A stretch of DNA of 64,000 nucleotides. It comes from Saccharopolyspora indica (GTDB taxonomy: Bacteria; Actinomycetota; Actinomycetes; Mycobacteriales; Pseudonocardiaceae). Location: NCBI RefSeq assembly GCF_027853965.1, contig NZ_JAQGLB010000012.1:180475-244474 (forward strand), written 5' to 3'. Under the pieces are notes generated by a model that saw nothing but the letters and a program-made list of their open reading frames with translations, made no database searches and was not told where the DNA came from. The translations under genes were made by a program, and so were the position numbers. The stretch's first letter is position 1. Every line of letters begins with the position of its first letter. This document shows, piece by piece, positions 34,495-44,300 of the stretch.

Positions 34495-36009
34495 ATGTCC
34501 GTGCTGGAGTCGATCCCCCACGCCATCGCCGACGGCCACCGCGAGCGCAGGCTCGGCCTCCGCTGGTGGCTGCTCGTCGGCGCGACCTGCGCAGTCCTGA
34601 TCTGCGGCTACCTGGTGTCGGCCGGGCTGATCGCGCTGATCACGGCCACGGCCACCAGCGCCGCGTTCAACCCGGTCGCGGTGTTGCTGGCCGCTCTCCC
34701 CGGCTGGCTCGCCCTGCACCAGTCGGCGCTGACGATCGCGGGCGCGCCGCTGAGCGTGCTCCCGCTGCTCCCGACCGCGATCGTGGTGGTGCTGATCGCG
34801 GCAGCCTCGGCCTGGGTCGCCAGGCGCTCCAGGCTGCGGCGGCCCGACCAGGCCTGGCCGCTCATCGCGACCATGGGGCTGGTGCACGCCTTCGTCGGCG
34901 CGAGCATCGCCCTCGTGCTGACGGGCCCGTTCAGCGCTGTCCCGGTCGACGCCTTCCTGAGCTGCGGCCTGACCGCCACCGCCGCCTCGGCGGCAGGTGT
35001 GGCGAACCGCTGCGGGCTGATCTACCTGGTCTGGGAACGGGTCGAGGCCGGAGTGTGGTCGGGTCTGCGCATCGGCCTCCTCGCGCTCGCCGCCGCGTTC
35101 ACCGCTGGTGGCGTGGTGCTGCTGATCGGGATCTGCGCGTCCGCGCCGGACATGGTCGCCTCGATGTCGCGGTCCGGTGGTGCCGGTGACGCGTTCGGGA
35201 CCTCCCTCCTGTCGCTGCTCTACCTGCCGAACGGTGTGCTGGCGGGCTGGGCCTTCGCCGTCGGTACCGGCCTTTCGCTGGGCGGACTGGCGGTCCAGCC
35301 GCTGCACGGCACGCCCGGTCCTGGACCGCTGCCCGACCTGCCGCTGCTCGCGGTCCTGCCGTCGCAGCCGGGGATCGGCTGGTCGGCCGTGGCCCTGGCC
35401 CTGCCGCTGGCGGTCGGTGCGCTCGTCGGTCTTGCGTGCCGCCGAGTCCCCGGTGGTGCGGCCCGTCGACTGCTGGCGGTCGGCGTGGCGGCCTGCGTCG
35501 CGGCACTGGGTGTGCTGGTCCTCGCGTACGTGGCGGGCGGTGAGCTGGGCGGTGGGCCGTTCAGCCCGGTGACGCTGCGGCCGCTCGCGCTGGCCGCGGC
35601 GACGATGTGCTGGATCGCGCTGCCCGCGGCCGCCGTCACCTGGTTCGCCGGCCCGGTCGTCCTCGACGAATCGCCGACCACGCAGGCGGACGAGGCCGAG
35701 AGCGCAGAGGACGCCGTCGCCGCGCCGGACGCCGATGAGCCGGAAGCCGGCTCCGCCGCCCCGGAGGTGAACGCCGTCGAGCCCCAGGCCGAAGCGGACG
35801 GCGCCGATCAGTCCACTTCGGATGCCGAAGACGAGCTCGATGCGCTCGACCCGGAGGGCTCCGGCCCGGAGATCCCGCACGCGCGTGAACCCATCGCCCC
35901 GAGCTCACCCGGGCCCGCACGGTCGGAGATCGACCCCAGCGAGTTCGACGGCGCCGTCGACGAGCCCTGGAGCGAACCTCGCTCCTCGGCGGAGACCCGG
36001 AACGACTAG
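34495..36009 (+). CDS. perM: PerM-like (DUF6350) membrane protein
   Basis: A 504-residue protein with about ten transmembrane helices over residues 20-395 and an acidic cytoplasmic C-terminal tail of about 110 residues (ADEAESAEDAVAAPDADEPEA). The opening 'GLRWWLLVGATCAVLICGYLVSAGLIALI' region (seen in parts RWWLLVGA, GYLVSAGL) and the motif LLYLPNGVLAGWAFAVGTG are family-like. In M. tuberculosis the orthologous position is Rv0955, PerM, which stabilises divisome proteins and is needed for persistence. Synteny with the Rv0954-like gene upstream and purN-purH downstream supports the call. The tail is longer and more acidic than I expect, which may be lineage-specific. Confidence 0.78.
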   Translation: MSVLESIPHAIADGHRERRLGLRWWLLVGATCAVLICGYLVSAGLIALITATATSAAFNPVAVLLAALPGWLALHQSALTIAGAPLSVLPLLPTAIVVVLIAAASAWVARRSRLRRPDQAWPLIATMGLVHAFVGASIALVLTGPFSAVPVDAFLSCGLTATAASAAGVANRCGLIYLVWERVEAGVWSGLRIGLLALAAAFTAGGVVLLIGICASAPDMVASMSRSGGAGDAFGTSLLSLLYLPNGVLAGWAFAVGTGLSLGGLAVQPLHGTPGPGPLPDLPLLAVLPSQPGIGWSAVALALPLAVGALVGLACRRVPGGAARRLLAVGVAACVAALGVLVLAYVAGGELGGGPFSPVTLRPLALAAATMCWIALPAAAVTWFAGPVVLDESPTTQADEAESAEDAVAAPDADEPEAGSAAPEVNAVEPQAEADGADQSTSDAEDELDALDPEGSGPEIPHAREPIAPSSPGPARSEIDPSEFDGAVDEPWSEPRSSAETRND

Positions 36010-36165
36010 CACCGGCTCGCCCGCGCCGGCGGATCCGGACGGTTCGGGCAGATGGTGCCGCCCCGGTGAGTGCTGCGCCACTCGCCCGGGCCCTGGCCGC
36101 GTCCGCCCCGCCATCAGCGCTTACGCTCTGGGAGAGATCGTGCCCAGGCATGTCAGGAGCGAACG

Positions 36166-36834
36166 CTGAACCCGAGTACGACCGACCAGTCGAACACAGC
36201 CGCGTCGCCCACCCGGTTCACCACCGCCGATCCGGCGCGCGTGGTCGTGCTGGTGTCCGGCTCCGGAACTCTGCTGCAGGCCCTGCTCGACGCGACCGGC
36301 TCGCCCGACTACCCGGTGCGGGTGGTCGCGGTCGGCGCGGATCGAGACGGCATCGAAGGACTCGCCCGCGCCGAGCGCGCTAGAGTGCCGACCTTCGTCC
36401 GCCGCGTCAAGGACCACCCGAGCCGGGACGACTGGGATCGCGCGCTGACCGAGGCCTGCGCCGAGCACGAGCCGGACCTGGTGGTCTCCGCCGGGTTCAT
36501 GAAGCTCGTCGGCACGGACTTCCTGTCGCGCTTCGACGGCCGGTACCTCAACAGCCACCCGGCCCTGCTGCCCTCGTTCCCCGGCATGCACGGGGTTCGC
36601 GACGCGCTGGAGTACGGGGTGCGGGTCACCGGTTGCACGTTGTTCGTCGTCGACGCCGGTGTGGACACCGGACCGATCCTCGCGCAGGAGGCGGTCGAGG
36701 TGCGCCCCGATGACGACGAGGCGAGCTTGCACGAGCGGATCAAGGCCGTCGAGCGGCGGTTGCTGGTCGACACCCTGGAACAGCTGGCGTTGCACGGTTG
36801 GACCGTGCAGGGACGGAAGGTGAGTATCCCGTGA
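36166..36834 (+). CDS. purN: Phosphoribosylglycinamide formyltransferase, apparent CTG start
   Basis: A 222-residue folate-dependent GAR transformylase (third step of IMP synthesis). Motifs: [18 protein letters not shown], catalytic Asn/His region [15 protein letters not shown] and the loop [14 protein letters not shown] with its Asp. No ATG, GTG or TTG exists in frame between 36070 and the first core strand at 36241. AGGAG at 36155-36159 lies 6 bases before a CTG at 36166, giving 27 residues before the core, close to the 15-20 of mycobacterial PurN. GTG 36070 is open but has no ribosome site. TACGCT at 36122 is a possible -10 box. The stop overlaps the purH start. Confidence 0.88.
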   Translation: MNPSTTDQSNTAASPTRFTTADPARVVVLVSGSGTLLQALLDATGSPDYPVRVVAVGADRDGIEGLARAERARVPTFVRRVKDHPSRDDWDRALTEACAEHEPDLVVSAGFMKLVGTDFLSRFDGRYLNSHPALLPSFPGMHGVRDALEYGVRVTGCTLFVVDAGVDTGPILAQEAVEVRPDDDEASLHERIKAVERRLLVDTLEQLALHGWTVQGRKVSIP

Positions 36835-38396
36835 CCGCGAACTCGCAGGAGCGGCGTGCTGTTCGCCGCGCGCTGATCGGCGTGTCGGACAAGTCGGGGC
36901 TGCTGGAGCTGGCCACCGGGCTGCACGCCGCCGGCGTGGAGATCGTGTCCACCGGCGGCACCGCCCGCACCATCGCGGACGCGGGCGTCCCGGTGACCCC
37001 GGTCGAGGAGCTCACCGGTTTCCCGGAGGCGCTCGACGGCCGGGTCAAGACCCTGCACCCGCGGGTGCACGCGGGGCTGCTCGCCGACCTGCGCCGCCCG
37101 GAGCACGCCGACCAGCTCCGCGAGCTGGACATCGCCCCGTTCGACCTGCTGGTGGTGAACCTGTACCCGTTCGTGCAGACGGTGGCCTCGGGCGCCGCGC
37201 CGGACGAGGTGATCGAGCAGATCGACATCGGCGGCCCGGCGATGGTGCGCGCCTCGGCGAAGAACCACGCGAACGTCGCGGTCGTCGTCGACCCGAGCCG
37301 CTACGAGTGGCTGCTGGAGCAGGTCCGGGAAGGCGGCTTCACGCTGGCCGACCGGGTCGAGCTGGCGGCCGCCGCGTTCCGGCACACCGCCTCCTACGAC
37401 GTCGCGGTGGCGTCCTGGATGAGCAAGGTGCCGACCGGCGACGACTCGGTGTTCCCCGGCTGGATCGGGGAGACCTGGGAGCGCCGCTCCGCGCTGCGCT
37501 ACGGCGAGAACCCGCACCAGCCCGCCGCGCTGTACGTCTCCGGCGGCGAGGCGACCGGCCTCGCGGCCGCGGCCCAGCTGCACGGCAAGGAGATGTCCTA
37601 CAACAACTACGTCGACGCCGACGCGGCCTGGCGGGCGGCGCACGACCACAGCGAGCCGTGCGTGGCCATCATCAAGCACGCCAACCCGTGCGGCATCGCG
37701 GTGGCCGACGACATCGCCGCGGCGCACCGCAAGGCGCACGAGTGCGACCCGGTCAGCGCCTACGGCGGCGTGATCGCGACGAACCGCGAGGTCTCGGTGG
37801 CGATGGCCGAGCAGGTCTCGGAGATCTTCACCGAGGTCATCGTGGCGCCCGGCTACGCCGACGGCGCGGTGGACGTGCTGAGCAAGAAGAAGAACATCCG
37901 GATCCTGACCGCGCAGCCGCCCAAGAGCGGCCGGATCGAGATGCGGGCGATCTCCGGCGGCATGCTGGTGCAGGGCTCCGACGCGATCGACGCCGAGGGC
38001 GACGACCCGGCCAACTGGACGCTGGCGGCCGGCACCGCGGCGGACGAGGCCACGCTGGCGGACCTGGAGTTCGCCTGGCGCGCCTGCCGCGCGGTGAAGT
38101 CGAACGCGATCCTGCTGGCCGACGCCGGGGCCACGGTCGGCGTGGGCATGGGGCAGGTGAACCGGGTCGACTCGGCTCGCCTGGCGGTCTCCCGGGCGGG
38201 TGACCGGGCCAAGGGCGCGGTGGTCGCGTCCGACGCGTTCTTCCCGTTCGCCGACGGTCCGCAGGTGCTGCTGGACGCCGGCGTGCGCGCCATCGTGCAG
38301 CCCGGCGGTTCGGTCCGGGACGCCGACACCATCGCGGCGGCGGAGGCGGCCGGTGTGCCGCTCTACTTCACCGGGACGCGCCACTTCGCGCACTGA
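36831..38396 (+). CDS. purH: Bifunctional AICAR transformylase/IMP cyclohydrolase
   Basis: A 521-residue enzyme catalysing the last two steps of IMP synthesis. The N-terminal MGS-like cyclohydrolase domain starts [22 protein letters not shown] and holds STGGTARTI and [15 protein letters not shown]. The C-terminal transformylase domain contains [23 protein letters not shown] and KHANPCGIA. The GTG at 36831 overlaps the purN stop as GTGA, so the two genes are translationally coupled. A terminator follows the stop by 16 bp. Confidence 0.97.
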   Translation: MTANSQERRAVRRALIGVSDKSGLLELATGLHAAGVEIVSTGGTARTIADAGVPVTPVEELTGFPEALDGRVKTLHPRVHAGLLADLRRPEHADQLRELDIAPFDLLVVNLYPFVQTVASGAAPDEVIEQIDIGGPAMVRASAKNHANVAVVVDPSRYEWLLEQVREGGFTLADRVELAAAAFRHTASYDVAVASWMSKVPTGDDSVFPGWIGETWERRSALRYGENPHQPAALYVSGGEATGLAAAAQLHGKEMSYNNYVDADAAWRAAHDHSEPCVAIIKHANPCGIAVADDIAAAHRKAHECDPVSAYGGVIATNREVSVAMAEQVSEIFTEVIVAPGYADGAVDVLSKKKNIRILTAQPPKSGRIEMRAISGGMLVQGSDAIDAEGDDPANWTLAAGTAADEATLADLEFAWRACRAVKSNAILLADAGATVGVGMGQVNRVDSARLAVSRAGDRAKGAVVASDAFFPFADGPQVLLDAGVRAIVQPGGSVRDADTIAAAEAAGVPLYFTGTRHFAH

Positions 38397-38411
38397 CCCA
38401 GGAGCACTCCG

Positions 38412-38453
38412 AGCGGTGCGGGCGGCCACGGCCGTCCGCACCGCTTGCTTTTC
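38412..38453 (+). terminator. Terminator of purNH
   Basis: A 14-bp stem with one G-U pair (GCGGTGCGGGCGGC / GCCGTCCGCACCGC) followed by TTGCTTTT. Confidence 0.88.
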
Positions 38454-38708
38454 CCGGTCGGTGCGGGCGAGCTGCCGGTGGGACCGGTCCGGTCGTGACG
38501 TGCGCATGGAAGCCCTCCTCGGTGGTCTGGGAATTCGTTCGCCGCGCGGTCGTCCCGGCTGGGAGGTGCGGAGCACCGGGCTGTCGGGCCCGGCGTCGCG
38601 GCGGCCGGCGGGAGGCGGGTCCGGGCTGCTGCTGGGGCGGCCCTGGAACGCGGTCTCCGGTCAAGTTGTAGCGGCTGTTTCCGTTTGCCTCAGCCGAATT
38701 TCGGGCGA

Positions 38709-38724
38709 TCGAACAAATGTTCAC
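38709..38724. promoter_or_regulatory. LexA/SOS box (distal) of the mutasome
   Basis: TCGAACAAATGTTCAC matches the actinobacterial SOS box CGAAC-N4-GTTCG at nine of ten core positions. It lies just upstream of the -35 box of the imuA' promoter. Confidence 0.8.
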
Positions 38725-38742
38725 CCAATCCGGCTACAGGCC

Positions 38743-38771
38743 TTGACGGGGGGCTCGGGCCAGGGTTTACT
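38743..38771 (+). promoter_or_regulatory. Promoter of imuA'-imuB
   Basis: TTGACG (38743-38748) and TTTACT (38766-38771) are separated by 17 bp. The perfect SOS box at 38781 would cover the transcription start, so LexA can block it. The message would have a leader of about 175 nt in which no gene is supported. Confidence 0.65.
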
Positions 38772-38780
38772 TGTCTTTGT

Positions 38781-38796
38781 TCGAACTGAGGTTCGA
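38781..38796. promoter_or_regulatory. LexA/SOS box (perfect) of imuA'
   Basis: TCGAACTGAGGTTCGA has perfect 6-bp arms around N4 and matches the consensus CGAAC-N4-GTTCG exactly. It lies 9 bp downstream of the -10 box. Confidence 0.9.
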
Positions 38797-38954
38797 GATG
38801 GATCGGTAGGTGTCGGGGCCGACCGATCCGTTGGATCCGGCGCTGCGTTCGGGTGCAGGCGCAGTGTCGGTTCCACCGCTGTCTTCCCCACAGCGGCTTG
38901 GTGGGTGCCCGCTCCGGGGTCGGGCATCCGCGCGCACGATGTGGGGAGGCAGCG

Positions 38955-39662
38955 ATGTCCGCGATGGCGTCTTCGACGGCGCCGGGCGTGTCCGCGGCTC
39001 ACGGGGTGTTCGTGGGCGCGCCGGTGGTCGGAGCGGGTGGTGTTCCTGGTGCGGGCCGGGTGCTGCCCACGCGGGCAGAACTCGCCGCCGTGCTGCCATG
39101 GCCAGGTTTGCGCCGTGGCAGCACGGTGGCGGTGCACGGATCTGTCTCGTTGCTCTTCGCGCTGCTCGCCGAGGCGACCGCCAGCGGTTCTTGGGCCGCG
39201 GTGGTGGGGCTGGCGGGCATCAGCCTGGTCGCCGCGGCCGAAACCGGTGTGGAGCTCGCCAGGCTCGCGGTGGTTCCGCGGCCGGGCGGTGACCCGGTCG
39301 GCGTGGTCGCCGCGCTGCTCGACGGCGTGGACCTGGTCGTCGTCGGTGGTGCTCGGCGGATCGCGGATTCCGATGCCCGGAGGCTGTCGGCGCGGGCGCG
39401 CAACCGCGGTTCGGTGCTGCTGCCGTTCGGCCCGTGGGCGGGTGCCGAGGTGCAGCTCCGTTGCGCTGATGCCAGCTGGCGCGGGATCGGGCAGGGCCAC
39501 GGGTACCTGCGGGAACGCGCGGTCACGGTGCACGCGGGCGGGCGCGGTGCGGCGTCCCGGCCGCGTTCGTGCCGGCTCCTGCTCCCGGGGTCCGGTGGTG
39601 CTCTCGGGGTTCCTGAGGACGAAAGCGCGCGGCCCCGGCTGCGTTCCGTGGCGGGTGATTAG
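38955..39662 (+). CDS. imuA': ImuA' (RecA-like mutasome accessory protein)
   Basis: A 235-residue RecA/SulA-like protein required with ImuB and DnaE2 for damage-induced mutagenesis. It has the degenerate RecA core: RGSTVAVHGSVSLLFALLAEATASGSWAAVVGL, with no intact Walker A (VHGSVSLL in its place), and LLDGVDLVVVGG. It is identified by that core and by lying directly upstream of imuB and dnaE2. ATG 38955 follows GGGGAGG; the open frame extends to 38853 without a site. The stop is 2 bp from the imuB start. Confidence 0.87.
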   Translation: MSAMASSTAPGVSAAHGVFVGAPVVGAGGVPGAGRVLPTRAELAAVLPWPGLRRGSTVAVHGSVSLLFALLAEATASGSWAAVVGLAGISLVAAAETGVELARLAVVPRPGGDPVGVVAALLDGVDLVVVGGARRIADSDARRLSARARNRGSVLLPFGPWAGAEVQLRCADASWRGIGQGHGYLRERAVTVHAGGRGAASRPRSCRLLLPGSGGALGVPEDESARPRLRSVAGD

Positions 39663-39664
39663 CG

Positions 39665-41320
39665 ATGCCGCCTCGTCGACTCGTCGTGTGGTGCCCGGAC
39701 TGGCCGGTGGTGGCCGCGGCCCGCGCGGCCGAACTCGGCCCGCTGGTGCCCACCGCGGTGTTCGCGTCCAACCGGGTGGTGGCCTGCTCCGCGACGGCCC
39801 GCGACAGCGGGGTCCGGCGCGGGATGCGCCGCCGCGAAGCGCAGGGCCGCTGCCCGGAACTGGTGGTCCGCGAGCACGATCCGGACCGGGACGCGCGGAT
39901 GTTCGAGCCGGTGGTGGTCGCGATCGAGGACATGATGCCGGGGGTGGAGATCGTCCGCCCGGGGCTGGTGGCGGTCGCGGCGCGGGGGCCAGCGCGCTAC
40001 TTCGGCTCCGAGGCGGGCGCCGCCGAGCGGGTGATCGACAAGATCGGCGCGCACGTCGGGGTCGAGTGCCAGGTGGGCGTCGCGGACGGGCTGTTCGCGG
40101 CGGTGCTGGCCGCTCGGCGCGGTCAGCTGGTCGCGCCCGGGCTGAGCCCGGAGTTCCTCGCGCCGCTGGCCGTCGACGAGATCGACCAGCTCGCCGACCG
40201 GCTCAGCGGCAGGCAGGCCGCGGAGCAGGTGTCGCTGGTGGATCTGCTGCGGCGCTTGGGGATTCGCACGCTGGGCGACTTCGCCGCGTTGGCCCCGTCG
40301 GACGTCGCGACGAGGTTCGGCCAGTTCGCGCTGACGATGCACCGCGCGGCGGGCGGTCAGGAGGAGCGGCCGGTGCTGCGGCGGCAGCCCCCGCCGGACC
40401 TGGTGGTCTCCGAGCAGCTCGATCCGCCGGTGGACCGGGTGGACCGGGCGGCCTTCGCGGCCAAGGCGCTGGCGGACCGGCTGCACGTCAGGCTCGGCGA
40501 GCTCGGTCTGGCGTGCACGCGCCTGGGGATTTCGGCGAGCACCGAGCACGGGGAGGAGCTGCACCGGGTGTGGCGGTGCGCCGAGCCGCTGACCCCGTCG
40601 GCCACCGCGGACCGGGTGCGCTGGCAGCTCGACGGTTGGTTGAACGGCCGCAGCGGGTCCCAGCGCCCGACGGCCGGGGTGGGCGTGCTGAGCCTGCACC
40701 CGGAGGAAGTCGTCGGAGCGGGCGGGCTGCAGCTCGACCTGCTCAGCGCCGCGACCGGTGAGGCGGATGCCCGCGCCGGCCGCGCGTTCGCCCGGGTGCA
40801 GGGCATGCTCGGGCCGGATGCGGTGCTGACCGGAGTGCTCGACGGCGGTCGGGATCTGCGCGATCAGGTGCGGTTCGTGCCGTGGGGCGATGAGCGGCGC
40901 CCGGCGCTGGAACCGGATCGCCCGTGGCCGGGCCGGATCCCGGCGCCGTCCCCCGCGGTGGTCCCGGATTCGCCGTGGCCCGCGGTGGTGCTCGATGCCG
41001 AGGGCCGGCCGGTGGGGATCACCGACCGGGATCGGTTGACCGCCGCGCCGCACCGCGTCGAGGTGTCGGGCGGCCGGTCCCGCGCGGTGTCGGGCTGGGC
41101 GGGGCCATGGCCGGTGACCGAGCGCTGGTGGGCTGAGCTGCTGGCGGTCGCCGGGCAGACGGCTCCGGCGACGCAGGTGCCGCCGCGGTCGGCGGTGCGG
41201 ATCCAGGTGGTGCTCGAAGCGGGTTCCGGCGGACCGGATTCCGGTCCCGATCCGGGTGAGGTGGCCCTGCTGCTGGTGCACGAGCGGGATCGCTGGTGGG
41301 TGCAGGGCGCCTATCGATGA
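39665..41320 (+). CDS. imuB: ImuB, catalytically inactive Y-family polymerase-like protein
   Basis: A 551-residue hub of the mutasome that bridges ImuA', DnaE2 and the beta clamp. The Y-family fold is visible (ARDSGVRRGMRRREAQGRCPEL, LLRRLGIRTLGDFAALAPSDVATRFG), but the catalytic carboxylates of the palm are missing: the first strand reads RLVVWCPDWPVV and the DE pair is replaced by VEIVRPGLVAVAARG. QLDLLS near residue 360 sits where mycobacterial ImuB has its clamp-binding QLPLW motif. It is transcribed with imuA' from the SOS promoter. Confidence 0.92.
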   Translation: MPPRRLVVWCPDWPVVAAARAAELGPLVPTAVFASNRVVACSATARDSGVRRGMRRREAQGRCPELVVREHDPDRDARMFEPVVVAIEDMMPGVEIVRPGLVAVAARGPARYFGSEAGAAERVIDKIGAHVGVECQVGVADGLFAAVLAARRGQLVAPGLSPEFLAPLAVDEIDQLADRLSGRQAAEQVSLVDLLRRLGIRTLGDFAALAPSDVATRFGQFALTMHRAAGGQEERPVLRRQPPPDLVVSEQLDPPVDRVDRAAFAAKALADRLHVRLGELGLACTRLGISASTEHGEELHRVWRCAEPLTPSATADRVRWQLDGWLNGRSGSQRPTAGVGVLSLHPEEVVGAGGLQLDLLSAATGEADARAGRAFARVQGMLGPDAVLTGVLDGGRDLRDQVRFVPWGDERRPALEPDRPWPGRIPAPSPAVVPDSPWPAVVLDAEGRPVGITDRDRLTAAPHRVEVSGGRSRAVSGWAGPWPVTERWWAELLAVAGQTAPATQVPPRSAVRIQVVLEAGSGGPDSGPDPGEVALLLVHERDRWWVQGAYR

Positions 41321-41322
41321 GC

Positions 41323-41338
41323 GCGAACACTCGTTCGA
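41323..41338. promoter_or_regulatory. LexA/SOS box upstream of dnaE2 (1)
   Basis: GCGAACACTCGTTCGA carries the exact core CGAAC-N4-GTTCG and starts 3 bp after the imuB stop codon. Confidence 0.9.
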
Positions 41339-41371
41339 GTGGTTTGCCCGATTCTCGGTGGCATCGTCGTT

Positions 41372-41387
41372 TCGAACTGGAGTTCAC
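41372..41387. promoter_or_regulatory. LexA/SOS box upstream of dnaE2 (2)
   Basis: TCGAACTGGAGTTCAC matches nine of ten core positions and ends 8 bp before the chosen dnaE2 ATG. The two boxes show that dnaE2 has its own LexA-controlled promoter in addition to any read-through from imuB. Confidence 0.82.
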
Positions 41388-41394
41388 TGTTGTC

Positions 41395-44300
41395 ATGAGT
41401 TGGTTCAACCCTCCCCAGTCCTGGTCGGAATTGGAGACCGCGCTGTCCGGCCGGTCCGGTTCCGCGACCGGGCGCGGGGGCCGCGACGAGCGGGGCCCCG
41501 ACGACGGGAACGACGGTCCGGCGCGGACTCGGCAGCACGCCGAGCGCCGGTCCGACGCCGTTCCCGCGATGCCGCCGGTCCCGTACGCGGAGCTGCACGC
41601 GCACTCCAACTTCAGCTTCCTGGACGGGGCGAGCCACCCGGAGGAGCTGGTGGCGGAGGCGGCGCGGCTGGGTCTGGAGGCGATCGCGCTCACCGATCAC
41701 GACGGGCTGTACGGGGTGGTGCGCTTCGCCGAAGCCGCCGCCGAGCACGGGATGCGCACGGTGTTCGGCGCCGAGCTCAGCCTGGGGCTCACCGCGCCGC
41801 AGAACGGGGTGCCCGATCCGGAGGGGCGGCACCTGCTGGTGCTGGCGCGGGACCCCACCGGGTACGCGAGCCTGTGCCGGGAGATCAGCAAGGCGCAGCT
41901 GGCCGGGAAGGAGAAGGGGCGGCCGGTCTACGAGCTGGCGGAGCTCGCCGCCGCGGCCGGAGGGCACTGGCAGGTGCTCACCGGTTGCCGGAAGGGTGCG
42001 GTGCCCGCCGCGCTCGCGGCGGACGGCTTCGATGCCGCCGCGGCGGAGCTGGACGGGCTGGTCGCGCTGTTCGGCGCGGACCACGTCGCGGTGGAGCTGA
42101 CCGACCACGGACTGCCCGCGGATTCCGCGCGCAACGATGCGCTGACCGAGCTGGCCGCCCGCGCCGGGGTGTCCACCGTGGCCAGCACCGGGGCGCACCT
42201 GGCCCGGCCGGAGCAGGCCCGGCTGGCCGGGGTGGTCGCCGCTGTCCGGGCCCGCCGCAGCCTGGACGAGGTGGACGGCTGGCTGCCCGCCTGGGCGGGC
42301 AGCTACCTGCGCTCGGGGGCCGAGATGGCGGAGCTGTTCGCGCGCTACCCGGGAGCCGTGCAGCGGGCCGCCGAGCTCGGCAAGGAGTGCGCCTTCGACC
42401 TGCAGCTGGTGGCCCCGCAGCTGCCGCCGTTCCGCGTGCCCGAGGGGCGCACCGAAGCGGGCTGGCTGCGGGAGCTGACCTACCAGGGCGCGCTGCAGCG
42501 GTACGGCCTGCCGCAGCAGAACTCCGCGGCCTACCAGCAGATCGAGCACGAGCTGGCGGTGATCGAGGAGCTGGAGTTCCCCGGCTACTTCCTGATCGTG
42601 CAGGACATCGTGGAGTTCTGCCGCAGCCAGGGAATCCTGTGCCAGGGCAGGGGATCGGCGGCGAACTCGGCGGTGTGCTTCGCGCTGCGCATCACCAACG
42701 CGGACCCGGTGCGCTACCAGCTGCTCTTCGAGCGGTTCCTGGCCCCGGAGCGGGACGGTCCGCCGGACATCGACCTGGACATCGAGTCGGACCGCCGCGA
42801 AGAGGTGATCCAGTACGTCTACCGCACGTACGGCCGGATGCACGCCGCCCAGGTGGCGAACGTGATCAGCTACCGGCCGCGCTCGGCGGTGCGCGACGTC
42901 GCCCGCGCGCTCGGCTATTCGCCGGGTCAGCAGGACGCCTGGAGCAAGGAGATCGAGCACTGGGGCCCGCTGCCGGAAGAGTCCGAGATCCCCGGGCCGG
43001 TGCGGCAGCTGGCCGGTGAGCTGATGGGTTTCCCGCGGCACCTGGGCATCCACTCCGGCGGGATGGTGATCTGCCACCAGCCGGTCAGCGAGGTGTGCCC
43101 GGTGGAGTGGGCGCGGATGCCCGGCCGCACCGTCCTGCAGTGGGACAAGGACGACTGCGCGGAGGCCGGCCTGGTCAAGTTCGACCTGCTCGGGCTGGGC
43201 ATGCTCTCGGCGCTGCGGTACGCCACCGAGATGGTGCGCGAGCACCACGGGCGCGAGGTCGATCTCGGCCGGCTGGACCTGGCCGACGACGCGGTCTACG
43301 AGATGTTGCGCCGGGCCGACGCGGTCGGGGTGTTCCAGGTGGAGAGCCGCGCGCAGCTGGCCACGCTGCCGAGATTGAAGCCGCGGGAGTTCTACGACCT
43401 GGTGGTCGAGGTGGCGCTGATCCGGCCGGGGCCGATCCAGGGCGGTTCGGTGCACCCGTACATCCGGCGCCGCAACGGGGAGGAGGAGTGGGACTTCGAA
43501 CACCCGTCGATGGCGGGGGCGCTGGCGAAGACCTACGGGGTCCCGCTGTTCCAGGAGCAGCTGATGCAGCTGGCGGTGGACGTCGCGGGGTTCTCCCCGG
43601 CGGAGGCCGACCAGCTGCGGCGGGCGATGGGGGCCAAGCGGTCCGAGGAGCGGATGGCCCGGCTCAAGGACCGGTTGTTCGAGGGCATGGCGGTCAAGGG
43701 CATCTCAGGGGCGCTGGCCGACCGGATCTACCAGCGGATGCTGGCCTTCGCCAACTACGGCTTCCCGGAGAGCCACGCGCTGAGCTTCGCGCTGCTGGTG
43801 TTCGCCAGCGCCTGGTTCAAGCACTACTACCCGGCGGCGTTCTGCGCCGCCTTGCTCAAGGCGCAACCGATGGGCTTCTACTCGCCGCAGTCGCTGGTCG
43901 CGGATGCCCGGCGGCACGGCGTGCGGGTGCGCGGACCGGATGTCAACGCGAGTCGGGTGCAGGCCGATCTGGAACCCGATGCCGCCAGCGAGGGGCGGCA
44001 GGCGGTGCGGCTCGGGCTGGCTGCGGTGCGCGGGCTCGGCGATGGCGCGGCGGAGAAGTTGGTGGCCGAGCGGGCGGCGAACGGTCCGTACACCGGCATG
44101 GCCGAGGTGGCCCGACGGGTGGAGCTGACCGCGGCGCAGATGGAGGCGTTGGCGACGGCCGGCGCGTTCGGCTGCTTCGGGCTGTCCCGCCGCGAGGCGC
44201 TGTGGAACGCGGCTGCGGCGGCCGGTGACCGAGCGGATCGGCTGCCGGGGACCACGGCCGCGGCTCCTGCTCCTGCCCTGCCCGGCATGGACGGGATCGA

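Noticed and set aside
38853..38954. N-terminal extension of ImuA' from an upstream start
   Set aside because: No ribosome site precedes it, the residues are not family-like, and ATG 38955 has GGGGAGG at good spacing.
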